Position numbers and translations under genes: made by a program | DNA from: a virus | IMG/VR virus record: IMGVR_UViG_3300037094_000142 | Coordinates: 1-20,770 of that record | Strand: one strand, 5' to 3' | DNA length: 20,770 nt | The notes under the pieces: generated by a model | The model's database searches: none | What the model saw: the letters and a program-made list of their open reading frames with translations, nothing else | What the model was told of the DNA's origin: nothing | In this document: piece by piece, positions 6,113 to 13,359 of the stretch | How positions within the stretch are numbered: position 1 is the first letter of the stretch | Layout of the letters: the number at the start of each line of letters is the position of its first letter

Positions 6113-9100
6113 TTACCCCAGTTCGACGATTTGTACCATGCGATTGCTGATTTGGAGATTGGCGCCAGTCACCCCGGGGAAGTAGGCGCAGTTCACGTTG
6201 TAGTTATGGAGGCCGGCAGTTAGTCCGAAGGCCGGAGCATCGAGGGCAGTGAGTGTACAGTGCGTGAAAGACTGAGTATCATAACTGCTAACTCCAACTG
6301 TAGAGATAGCGAGGGTTGTTCCAAATGTCGAGCTTGGCACCATATCCCTTTGCAGTTCAAAGGCTGCACTGGGTGAAATGAGAGCATGGGCTATACCAGT
6401 GAGCGCCACATCGAAGTTGATGATGATAAGGAGGGGGTTAGCCCCGGTCACTGTGATGGATGGGTTAACGTAGGCAAGCCAACCACCGCCGGACGCAGCC
6501 GAGAAAACCTGCGCAGCATAGAATCCAGCATCCGTTCCCTGCCACAGGACATTCTTGAGTTTGATGTTGCCGTTGGTGTCAATTGCCTGAATCAATCCAG
6601 AACTGCTGTAAAGTTGGCCCTTCATCGTCAGATTGCCGCTGGCATCCGCAAGTAAAGCTGGACTGCCAGATGTACCGCCCACGCCTGCGGTTTTGAACCA
6701 CGCTCCTCCTGCACCGCCAATGAACCCAATTAGATTTCCGGCTCCGTCGTACACAGAGAACTGACCGGGTTTCCCGCCACCGCCCCCGACGCTGATGCCG
6801 GCCGTGGCTAGGGCGTTTGTTGTTACAGCTCCGGCGGCAATCTGTCCGGCGATAATCTGGTCAGCCAACTGAGTCGTGGAAATAGCTTCCCGACTCCAGG
6901 TGTTACCATCCGAAACATACAAACCCTTCAGAGTGCTTCCGACATTCTGGTTCAGATAAACAAACTTGCCTGCGGCATAGACCGGGACTGGTAGAGCTGC
7001 CACGACCGTCACTAAGCCGAGTGCGCTGGTGGCGGTCGCCTGTGCGGCTGTGGCATTGGCAGCAGCGGTCGCGGCGGCGGCGTTGGCAGTATCTGCGGTA
7101 GTCTGGGCAGTTTGTACAGCCGTTGCGGTACCGATGTTCTTATCGTTTGTATTTAACGATGTGACCGTCGCTGACGTTGCCAGGAATACCGGATTCCCTC
7201 CGCTATCCACGGCAGCGTTGCCGAAACGATCGCGCGGCCGGAGGCCGTACTGGACTTGCAGGTGTTCATTTTCATTTGGTATGTCATCTGACCAGTGATT
7301 CGCTTTTCCGTCTTTGTGCCCTGGGATCTCGACGACTTTTACGAAAGCAGGATCGGCGACGAACCCCGGCGCGTCCGAGGCGAGACGCTGGCGCCAGATC
7401 TCATACACGCAATTGACGTATGCAGGGTCGGTCCCGTTTACCCAATTGAGATCGAAATAACCCCATTGACCGGTGGCCTGAAACTGAGAGGTATATACTG
7501 GCGGCGCGGCCGTGTCGCTGGCGTTGAGCCAGACTGTCTTTCCGTCACCATAGGGCGTGACGCGCGGACCTTCCTCGAACTGGATGTCATCCCATAAGGC
7601 AGTTGCATTCCGATTGACCGAGTCGGAGATCAGTACGAGCTTTGCTGATACCGCAAATGCCGGTGGAAGCAGAGCAGTGTTCGTCCACTGTTGGTAGGCC
7701 ACCCCGAGTGCCAGGGGCGTGCCCGAGCTTACAGAGATCTCGGACCCATTCGCCGCTAACCAGTGGACCTCGATCAAGCAGGAGAGCCCTGTGGTTACGT
7801 CCTGGGCGCAGTAACCGCTTACGGAATACAAGGTGCCTTGCGATACCGGTACGGTCTGGGTCATTCCTGTATTGGCGGAAGCGCGTACAGCCTGTCCGGA
7901 TGTGTTCCTGCCGGGTGTCACGTACGTTGGCGCGTTACTGAAGCCCCAGGTCTCCAACGTGAAACTCGGATCGTCCAGCAGGTTGGCGCCACTGACGTTC
8001 TGACTGTTGTCGAGCGTCCGGACCCGGAAACGATACTGAACCTGGTCGAAGTTGTAGGGGTCTAACCCCGTCGCCGAGAACTGCTTCGGCCCTGGCGAAC
8101 TGTCTTGGATGGTCTGGATCTGCTCCCAGTCCAAACCGCCGGTCTCCAACTCCTCGACGATGTACCCGTAGAGATCACTGATGGTCGGAGCCAGCCAGGA
8201 AATCGTGATCGAACCGTCATTATTGATGACAGGCGTTGAAAGCGCGGGCGCAGGAGGAACGCTGTTGTCGGCGGCCCTGTAGCCGGCTAACTGGGGAAAC
8301 TGGGCTGGACCACTGGAGACAAACGTTGATTCGTTGTTCGAGGCATCGACCGCAGCAATCTCGACTTCGAATAACCCGGAAAGCGAATCGCGTGACGGAA
8401 CCAATCCGGTTGTCGGATCGATGAGCCCGTGAATAGTGTATGAAGTCCCTTCGACAAGAATCCCGGCATTGAACGTGGAATACGCCCCGATCTGGGCATA
8501 GCGCCACTGAACCAGGTAAAACTGAGTGGAAGGGTCAGGCGAAGCCTGCCACGTCACCTGTATGCATCCCAGTTGACCGAGGTATTGGATCGAATTCGGG
8601 ATCGGTAGCGGGGGAGTGGTGTCGTTCGCGGTGGCCGTGACTTGGCCGGCGGCGTCAAAGACGCTCTCAGTATTGTTGGCATCGACGGCCGAGGCAGAAT
8701 ACGCGTACTCACTGCCATTCACCGTGTCCAGATCGACGTAGGAAAATGATGATCCTGCGACCAGGGGAACGACTGTATCGAGGAGCAGCCAGCTTCCACC
8801 TGTGCGCTTGCGCCAGATATTGTAGTGCTTCAGGTTCGAATCGACCGGTGTCTCAAAACTGAAAGTAATCGTGCCGTCAGTATTCGCAACTGCGGTTGCC
8901 CCGGTCAGAGAGATTGCAGGCGGCGGAGTTTGAGACCCACTGGCACTCAAAGTGGTAGGACCGACAACAGCAGAGTCCTGAGTATTACCCGAGACGTCTT
9001 TTGCGCGCAGGAAATAATAGTACGCGCCGTCACTGGGAAGCGACTGATCCACGTACTGAGCCCCGTTGAAATGGGCACAAGGAAGTAAAGTCGGTTCGCT

Positions 9101-9634
9101 TTTAAGCGCCGAATTAGTGTCGCGATACAGGTCGTAACCAGCGAAGTCGGGTTCGGTATTGAGCTGCGCAACCGTAATCAGGGCACCAGACCCTAATACT
9201 GTGACGGCGATGGTCGGCGCGGCCGGGGGAGTCATATCGGCGATCGTTGAATACGTGATCGGGGAACTGAAGTCAGATGCCTGGCCAAGATAATCCGTGA
9301 CCGATACCCAGATCGCATACGACATCCCGGTTATCAACAGATCCAGACGCAAGGGTTCTGAAGCACTGAAAGTGCGGGTACCTGTGCTCCCATTATTCGC
9401 CGTGTACTTGACGGTGAACGCTTGAATGTACTGAGGGGCATTGGCCCAGATCGGGGTGTCCGGTGAAGTAACGGTCAGATCAAGATAGGCGTATTGATCC
9501 TGCCCGGAGATCATCAGGCCTGTTCCTGAAACAGCAACAGCCTTCGGCGGCAACGGTTTTTGGGGCCGCTGCACAAACCGAAGGTTGGATTGATTCTTGG
9601 TAAAGTATTCCGCGGCTTCGAATTGAATAGCCAT
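6113..9634 (-). CDS. Long tail fibre with fibronectin type III repeats, carbohydrate-binding-like domain and J-like C-terminal part
   Basis: This 1173-aa protein probably sits at the tail tip and binds the cell surface. Residues 28-548 hold about five fibronectin type III-like domains, bounded by Pro-rich starts such as TPPAAP (135), TPPPAI (236), TPPLPI (339) and VPPAPA (459). Residues 551-697 read like a carbohydrate-binding jelly roll (NLLDDPSF, later YSVSGY, ending WDDIQFEEG). A further Fn3-like stretch follows (708-828), then an Ala/Thr-rich helix (836-873), then a region recalling the lambda J / DUF1983 type (QLADQIIAGQIAAGAVTTNAL, about 921-941) with DG-x-GN turns, and a beta-rich C-terminal domain. 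The ATG lies three bases after the preceding stop without a clear ribosome site. It could be the central fibre or a side fibre. Confidence 0.85.
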   Translation of the reverse strand: MAIQFEAAEYFTKNQSNLRFVQRPQKPLPPKAVAVSGTGLMISGQDQYAYLDLTVTSPDTPIWANAPQYIQAFTVKYTANNGSTGTRTFSASEPLRLDLLITGMSYAIWVSVTDYLGQASDFSSPITYSTIADMTPPAAPTIAVTVLGSGALITVAQLNTEPDFAGYDLYRDTNSALKSEPTLLPCAHFNGAQYVDQSLPSDGAYYYFLRAKDVSGNTQDSAVVGPTTLSASGSQTPPPAISLTGATAVANTDGTITFSFETPVDSNLKHYNIWRKRTGGSWLLLDTVVPLVAGSSFSYVDLDTVNGSEYAYSASAVDANNTESVFDAAGQVTATANDTTPPLPIPNSIQYLGQLGCIQVTWQASPDPSTQFYLVQWRYAQIGAYSTFNAGILVEGTSYTIHGLIDPTTGLVPSRDSLSGLFEVEIAAVDASNNESTFVSSGPAQFPQLAGYRAADNSVPPAPALSTPVINNDGSITISWLAPTISDLYGYIVEELETGGLDWEQIQTIQDSSPGPKQFSATGLDPYNFDQVQYRFRVRTLDNSQNVSGANLLDDPSFTLETWGFSNAPTYVTPGRNTSGQAVRASANTGMTQTVPVSQGTLYSVSGYCAQDVTTGLSCLIEVHWLAANGSEISVSSGTPLALGVAYQQWTNTALLPPAFAVSAKLVLISDSVNRNATALWDDIQFEEGPRVTPYGDGKTVWLNASDTAAPPVYTSQFQATGQWGYFDLNWVNGTDPAYVNCVYEIWRQRLASDAPGFVADPAFVKVVEIPGHKDGKANHWSDDIPNENEHLQVQYGLRPRDRFGNAAVDSGGNPVFLATSATVTSLNTNDKNIGTATAVQTAQTTADTANAAAATAAANATAAQATATSALGLVTVVAALPVPVYAAGKFVYLNQNVGSTLKGLYVSDGNTWSREAISTTQLADQIIAGQIAAGAVTTNALATAGISVGGGGGKPGQFSVYDGAGNLIGFIGGAGGAWFKTAGVGGTSGSPALLADASGNLTMKGQLYSSSGLIQAIDTNGNIKLKNVLWQGTDAGFYAAQVFSAASGGGWLAYVNPSITVTGANPLLIIINFDVALTGIAHALISPSAAFELQRDMVPSSTFGTTLAISTVGVSSYDTQSFTHCTLTALDAPAFGLTAGLHNYNVNCAYFPGVTGANLQISNRMVQIVELG

Positions 9635-9637
9635 GAG

Positions 9638-10288
9638 TTAAGAGTGCTGGCGGGTATCGACCAATCCCGATGTCGAGTTCTGGAAGGTGGCTAGAACCGT
9701 CCCGTCTAACCTGTAGAGGGTCATTACCTGTGGATTGACACTGCGATCCAGGGACCAAGATCCCAAGGCAAAGTCGCGAACGTCGCCGATCAACGGCGCC
9801 AGAGTGTTGACCACGGTGTTCGATGCGGGATCGGAAGGCAGGTTTATGACCTTGGCGAGGATCTGCTGGATGATTGGATTGTTCGCCGGGGATAACGCCG
9901 ACAAGTCTGTGATATGCGCCACTGTTGTATCGTGCGCGACGGTCGCATCTTTGGCACAGGTGGCGTCCTTGGCGGCCACGTCCAGGATTCTACTGTCACC
10001 CACGCGGACTTTCTCCAGGAATTGATTGAGAACATTCCTTGCATTGGTCACGAAACTGCTAATTGCCACGTAATCCCCGCTCGCTGCTGTCAGAGGGATC
10101 GCCCAAGAATAGCCGTAGAGCCCATTCACTCCGGCCACGGCTACCATCGCGGTGTCGGGTACGATCGGAGTTCCCGTTAGGGCGTTGAATACGGTAATCC
10201 TGGGAGGAGTGCTTATGGTCGTCGGCAGGCTTCCATCGGAATTTGCCAGGTTGCAGAGAAACGTGTAGGAATCGCCTTGATAAATCAT
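9638..10288 (-). CDS. Tail-associated protein with Ig-like N-terminus and hexapeptide repeat
   Basis: A 216-aa protein starting MIYQGDSYTFLCNLANSDG. Residues 3-96 look like an Ig-like beta-sandwich found in phage tail and baseplate accessory proteins: a GDSY-type first strand, a DG turn, GLYGYSWAIPL, and GDYVAISSF. Residues 105-128 carry four six-residue repeats of the A-K/H-D-A/T-T type, followed by a helical stretch and a C-terminal beta segment (LGSWSLDRSVNPQVMTLYRLDGTVLATF). The ATG at 10288 has GGAGG at 10304..10300 and overlaps no gene. It immediately precedes the 1173-aa fibre, which suggests that it anchors or trimerises a fibre. A role in virion structure is likely; its exact position is not. 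Confidence 0.78.
   Translation of the reverse strand: MIYQGDSYTFLCNLANSDGSLPTTISTPPRITVFNALTGTPIVPDTAMVAVAGVNGLYGYSWAIPLTAASGDYVAISSFVTNARNVLNQFLEKVRVGDSRILDVAAKDATCAKDATVAHDTTVAHITDLSALSPANNPIIQQILAKVINLPSDPASNTVVNTLAPLIGDVRDFALGSWSLDRSVNPQVMTLYRLDGTVLATFQNSTSGLVDTRQHS
9905..9976 (-). repeat. Four hexapeptide repeats (AAKDAT-like)
   Basis: Codons for AAKDAT, CAKDAT, VAHDTT and VAHITD follow each other with an 18-base period in the 216-aa protein. Similar KDATVA strings occur in phage fibre shafts; a beta-helical or coiled shaft segment is likely. Confidence 0.75.
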
Positions 10289-10292
10289 TGTT

Positions 10293-10733
10293 CTATTTGC
10301 CTCCGGGACTTCCGGGAAACCGGTTATTACTGCGGAACGGGGTCATGCCCAACTCCAGGGCGCCATCGAGCGCCGCCCAGCCGGCGGCTGTGGAGAAAGC
10401 GCGCGCCATGGGATGATCTTCGTGGTGAGCTTTGGCCGTGGCGTACCCGGCAACGGCTCCGGTTCCAGCTCCAATACCTGCACTGACGAGAGCACTGCGA
10501 ATTCCGCCTGGTCCCCGCACACCTGGCGCAAAGACATTCAGGCCGACTTCAGTCGCGGCGTCGAATCCAGCCCAGGTTGCAGCGGTTGACGCTACCCGTC
10601 TCCAGGGATGGACATCGTGATGGGCACGGGCTTCGATGTACCCTTCAACCGCGCCGAGGCCGCCGCCGAACAAAGCACTGGTCACCACGTTGCTATCGAA
10701 AATCTGATTAAGCGGACGTCCGAAGAATGACAT
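10293..10733 (-). CDS. Duplicated-domain protein with a His-His-x2-His-Pro motif
   Basis: A 146-aa protein of unknown function made of two copies of one unit (residues 19-68 and 80-133). Each unit has a Gly-rich, small-residue stretch (GGGLGAVEGY; AGIGAGTGAVAGY), then AxAHHxxHPxxR, STAAxWA and a D-x-A-x-E-x-G-x-x-x-F end. The Gly/Ala stretch could pack as a glycine-zipper helix or cross a membrane, and the paired His could bind metal; neither is shown. The ATG at 10733 has a modest AGGTGA six bases upstream and follows a terminator-like hairpin. The open frame and its internal homology make the gene convincing; a membrane or injection-associated virion protein is one guess. Confidence 0.75.
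   Translation of the reverse strand: MSFFGRPLNQIFDSNVVTSALFGGGLGAVEGYIEARAHHDVHPWRRVASTAATWAGFDAATEVGLNVFAPGVRGPGGIRSALVSAGIGAGTGAVAGYATAKAHHEDHPMARAFSTAAGWAALDGALELGMTPFRSNNRFPGSPGGK
10335..10679 (-). repeat. Internal duplication in the 146-aa protein
   Basis: Copy 1 is coded at 10530..10679 and copy 2 at 10335..10496. The proteins align over 50 residues with one 4-residue insertion in copy 2, sharing SAL, GAG/AVxGY, A-x-A-H-H, H-P, R, STAA, WA, D, A, E-x-G and a final F. Confidence 0.85.
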
Positions 10734-10742
10734 GACTCACCT

Positions 10743-10783
10743 GAAAATGGAAATGCGGGCACCGACTATTCGCCGATGCCCGC
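10743..10783 (-). terminator. Candidate intrinsic terminator after the 127-aa gene
   Basis: On the minus strand GCGGGCA (10783..10777) pairs with TGCCCGC (10761..10755) around a 15-base loop, followed by ATTTCCATTTTC. It starts just after the TAA of the 127-aa gene (10792) and before the duplicated-domain gene. The stem is GC-rich; the long loop and interrupted T-tract make it moderate, perhaps partial read-through. Confidence 0.55.
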
Positions 10784-10791
10784 GAGTCCAA

Positions 10792-11175
10792 TTACTTCGT
10801 TGCCGGGGCAACCACGGGAACTACCGGAGCTGCCGGCAGAGTCTTCACCGCAGCAACGGCGCTCTTGATTTTGGCCAGGGCGTCGGTATCCAACTTGATG
10901 TTGATACCGTTGGCGGCCGTCGCGTCGGTGACGCCGTCGAGAGCCTGACCCATAATGCCCAGGGCATAGAACGCGCTGTCCTCAATCTCGGCAGCCTGCG
11001 GGCACACTACCCGGGTTACAGCCTCGATCACGGGCGCTTCGGCCTGAATCTTGGCCAGGGCGGGATCGAGATCGGTTTTTACAAATGCCACGAACTTCTT
11101 GGCGCCTGAGGCGATGTAATGGCCCAGGTTCTTGAAGCCGGCAGGAATAGCAGCAACAGTCGCAGTAGCGGACAT
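10792..11175 (-). CDS. Hypothetical 127-aa helical Ala-rich protein
   Basis: I do not recognise this protein. It starts MSATATVAAIPAGFKNLGHY, is rich in Ala, Val and Lys, and reads as amphipathic helices (SGAKKFVAFVKTDLDPALAKI; ALAKIKSAVAAVKTL) with a Pro/Val-rich end. No strong membrane segment or catalytic motif is visible. I chose the ATG at 11175 because GGAGG (11186..11182) stands six bases upstream; the longer frame to 11259 would overlap the previous gene and read through this ribosome site. It follows the membrane-protein genes and ends just before a terminator-like hairpin, so it closes a sub-operon. A small virion or membrane-associated protein is possible. Confidence 0.72.
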   Translation of the reverse strand: MSATATVAAIPAGFKNLGHYIASGAKKFVAFVKTDLDPALAKIQAEAPVIEAVTRVVCPQAAEIEDSAFYALGIMGQALDGVTDATAANGINIKLDTDALAKIKSAVAAVKTLPAAPVVPVVAPATK

Positions 11176-11181
11176 GGTAGA

Positions 11182-11186
11182 CCTCC
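11182..11186 (-). promoter_or_regulatory. Ribosome binding site fixing the 127-aa start
   Basis: GGAGG on the minus strand, six bases before the ATG at 11175. It supports this start over the upstream in-frame start at 11259. Confidence 0.8.
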
Positions 11187-11221
11187 AGAGGGTAGAGAAA
11201 AGTTGAAGTGGGAAGGACACG

Positions 11222-11929
11222 TTAAGGTTTCGGTCCAAAGGGAAGGAGTCCGACGCCATGGCTGTAGTACAGGGCTTCGAGTATCTTCACGGAAAGCGTG
11301 AAAGACATACCGATGTCGCGTTCTACTTTTTTCCAACCATGAACCGGATCTGGGTGAACAAGCGGGTGAATGTAATCCGAGACGTCTTTGACGATCTTGT
11401 CGCCCGAGGTCGCCATGCTGTTACCGTGACTGATCATGAGCGGGATATCGGGATTGGCAAGTAAGACTCCGGCGGCCTTGACCGTGACGGTCGTTTCTTC
11501 GATTAAAGGTTTGACCGGCTTCAGGGCTTCGTTGGCGGTATTGACTGTCATCCCCAACTGGGCGACGACATCCGTCCCCCCATCCAGGAGCTTGTTGAGT
11601 TTCGCAAAGAACTCAGGCACTTCCTTGTTGAGATAATCGCCCTGTTTTCGCGAGACCTTGGTCGCTTCAGCCGCGGCGATACCGGCCACGGTCAGTACTC
11701 GGTCGGCATGCTCTCCCACGGCTTTGACGGTAGTGCCGGCTTGTAGGATCGTCTTTTGAGTGGCGAGTCCGTTGTGATACGCGATGGTCGCAAGCTGGTC
11801 TTCAACCAATTGAGTGCGAATGGCTGTATCTCGGACTGACAGTGCGGCGAATCCCAGGCAGATGAATAGGAACGAAAGCGTGACGAACACGGTGATAATC
11901 GCGCACTCTCTGAGGTTGACATTTCTCAC
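11222..11929 (-). CDS. Membrane-anchored helical protein, possibly lysis-associated
   Basis: A 235-aa protein with one N-terminal membrane segment (about residues 10-31, AIITVFVTLSFLFICLGFAAL) followed by a long, mainly helical region (about 35-165) resembling extended coiled stalks of membrane-anchored proteins, and a C-terminal part rich in His, Pro and aromatics (HPLVHPDPVHGW). It starts at GTG (11929..11927), seven bases after the stop of the two-helix membrane protein, with only a weak AGG upstream; no in-frame ATG lies nearby. The position right after the peptidase and candidate holin suggests lysis, for example a spanin-like role, but its length exceeds typical inner-membrane spanins and I see no partner lipoprotein. 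It could also be a virion protein. Confidence 0.75.
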   Translation of the reverse strand: MRNVNLRECAIITVFVTLSFLFICLGFAALSVRDTAIRTQLVEDQLATIAYHNGLATQKTILQAGTTVKAVGEHADRVLTVAGIAAAEATKVSRKQGDYLNKEVPEFFAKLNKLLDGGTDVVAQLGMTVNTANEALKPVKPLIEETTVTVKAAGVLLANPDIPLMISHGNSMATSGDKIVKDVSDYIHPLVHPDPVHGWKKVERDIGMSFTLSVKILEALYYSHGVGLLPFGPKP

Positions 11930-11936
11930 GGATGAC

Positions 11937-12224
11937 CTACTTCTTTGTGCGCAGATCGACTGTAATAGGTTCGATCTCCGGCTGGGCCGATAACCGCATG
12001 GGTTCCGGAAACGTGGCGTAAGGAAGTGGTTTCGGATCGTCGCCGCTGACCTTCAGGGCGACCATCAAACCGGTGTTGTAACCGATGAAAACGCCCCACA
12101 ATTCCTTGCGGAGGTCCGCCAACTGAGGGAAGAAATACGATCCGATTGCGGCGACGAAGAACAAAAGATCGCCCCCGATCAGAATTGCCATGGTGGCATT
12201 ACTCGAACGAAGATCGATTTTCAT
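11937..12224 (-). CDS. Two-helix membrane protein, candidate holin
   Basis: A 95-aa protein with two predicted membrane segments, residues 12-32 (MAILIGGDLLFFVAAIGSYFF) and 42-58 (LWGVFIGYNTGLMVALKV), linked by a short charged turn, and a soluble Pro-rich C-terminal tail. Size, topology and position ten bases after the M15 peptidase gene fit a class II holin, which would make the membrane pores that let the peptidase reach the wall. The ATG at 12224 has AGGAGATCCCA directly upstream. No sequence family is recognised, so the holin call is inference from topology and neighbourhood; a generic small membrane protein remains possible. Confidence 0.78.
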   Translation of the reverse strand: MKIDLRSSNATMAILIGGDLLFFVAAIGSYFFPQLADLRKELWGVFIGYNTGLMVALKVSGDDPKPLPYATFPEPMRLSAQPEIEPITVDLRTKK

Positions 12225-12233
12225 TGGGATCTC

Positions 12234-12677
12234 CTACTGAACTTCGACTGGTTCGTAGTGCTGGCAAGCGCCGGTTCCGCCGATGTAGGCTTCGCGGCGA
12301 GGTTTATTGAGGCGGTCGACCTGAATATGGACACAGGCCGCAGATCCAGCCGAGTTCTTTTCCAGAATCACCTTGTCGAAGGGGAGCTTCGATTCCAGGC
12401 GAATCCAATCGAATACCTGAGGAAGACTTACGTGACTGGAAGCGAGATCGGCGGCACTGTGCCCGTCAGCGAATAGGTGAAACGAATTGGGCTTTCCGCC
12501 GACGCGCGCGTTGTGCGCGGGGTCTCGATAACCGCAGTGGATATCGACGGGTCCAAAGTGGGTCCTGATACCTTCCAGGACGGTCTTAGCCAGGAACTCT
12601 GCGTTGTCGATCAGTCGCGGTTCGCAACCGAGTACGCCAAGTTCTTCTTGCGTGAAATGATCAGTTAGTTGGGGCAA
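12234..12677 (-). CDS. M15-type zinc peptidase, probable endolysin
   Basis: A 147-aa single-domain protein of the D-Ala-D-Ala carboxypeptidase-like M15 fold, which cleaves peptide crosslinks of peptidoglycan. Visible features: HFTQEEL at the N-terminus, HCGYRDPAHNARVGG (47-61) typical of the segment before the metal site, then SFHLFADGHSAADL (65-78) and CVHIQVD (115-121). Probable zinc ligands are His67 (or His73), Asp77 and His117. The first motif carries about three extra residues compared with the usual S-x-H-x2-G-x-A-x-D. The start is TTG (12677..12675), supported by GGAG seven bases upstream; there is no other Met in the protein. It overlaps the upstream gene by 17 bases and precedes a candidate holin, which supports an endolysin role. 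A tail-borne wall peptidase is the alternative. Confidence 0.85.
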   Translation of the reverse strand: MPQLTDHFTQEELGVLGCEPRLIDNAEFLAKTVLEGIRTHFGPVDIHCGYRDPAHNARVGGKPNSFHLFADGHSAADLASSHVSLPQVFDWIRLESKLPFDKVILEKNSAGSAACVHIQVDRLNKPRREAYIGGTGACQHYEPVEVQ

Positions 12678-13350
12678 TGGGATCTCCGGGGAATGTCAGT
12701 TCAACGATTAACTTGTTGCCCTGGACCGTAACCGACGAGGATGTCGGAGTTGGAACCGTGACGTCAGGGTCCAGAAGAAAAGCCTCAAGCGAAACACTGA
12801 CCGCGTTCACATCAAAAGAAGTGGGATCAATGTTGTCTGGGAAATCAATCTCGATACGATGGAGATCGTTATCGATGGTCGAGCTGGGCAGGACCGTTAG
12901 ATCTCCCGGCCTTATGCGGCCGACGGCGGCCGGCAACGGATTCTGCGCCGGGGGTGTCTTTAGATTCAGAACCCCGGTCGTGAAGGAGAACGTGTAATTA
13001 CCACTGAGGGCATCTTCCGTGGCAGACAGAACTCCTGAAATCAGGACGGTATAGAGGACATTCGGCCGCAAGGGTCTCGACGGTCTGAATGTCGCAACGG
13101 TACGTGACTGAGAATCAATAGCGAAACTGAAAGTACCCTGCACGTACTCAGTGCCCTGAGTGGCAGGAGTGTTGTCAATCAGTCCCTGCGGCGATGACAC
13201 TCCGACCGTTCCAGGACCGCTCAACAGAAACGTCTGTTCGGAAAAGGTCGTGGTATCGATCTCCTGATCGAAGGTCACCATCACCGCGGCCTGAAGAATG
13301 ACGTCTGTGGCCTGGTCGGCCGGCAGAACGGAAAGGATGTTCAGAGACAT
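12661..13350 (-). CDS. Protein with bacterial Ig-like (Big_5/SbsA-type) domain
   Basis: A 229-aa protein whose first 125 residues match the Big_5 pattern: ILSVLPADQATDV, a VMVTFDQEID strand, later RPNVLYTVLISG and NYTFSFTTG. In bacterial cell-surface and phage virion proteins this fold serves as a sticky or spacer domain. Residues 130-229 are a second beta-rich region (RIEIDFPDNIDPTSFDVNAVSVSL, NKLIVELTFPG) with similar strand order, possibly a degenerate second Ig-like domain. The ATG at 13350 has AGGA upstream. Its end overlaps the M15 peptidase start by 17 bases in another frame. It lies just after capsid genes, so a head decoration or tail appendage is plausible. Confidence 0.82.
   Translation of the reverse strand: MSLNILSVLPADQATDVILQAAVMVTFDQEIDTTTFSEQTFLLSGPGTVGVSSPQGLIDNTPATQGTEYVQGTFSFAIDSQSRTVATFRPSRPLRPNVLYTVLISGVLSATEDALSGNYTFSFTTGVLNLKTPPAQNPLPAAVGRIRPGDLTVLPSSTIDNDLHRIEIDFPDNIDPTSFDVNAVSVSLEAFLLDPDVTVPTPTSSSVTVQGNKLIVELTFPGDPIAPTN
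12684..12687 (-). promoter_or_regulatory. Ribosome binding site supporting a TTG start
   Basis: GGAG at 12687..12684 stands six bases before the TTG at 12677. It lies inside the 3' end of the Ig-like protein gene. The ten bases before this start (GGAGATCCCA) also stand directly before the ATG at 12224. Confidence 0.7.
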
Positions 13351-13359
13351 GAGGGATTC

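Noticed and set aside
10734-10791. Small RNA gene formed by the hairpin
   Set aside because: The inverted repeat is explained better as a terminator by its place after a stop codon and its T-rich tail; no promoter is seen.
11176-11259. N-terminal extension of the 127-aa protein
   Set aside because: A strong GGAGG directly before the ATG at 11175 and overlap with the upstream gene favour the shorter start.
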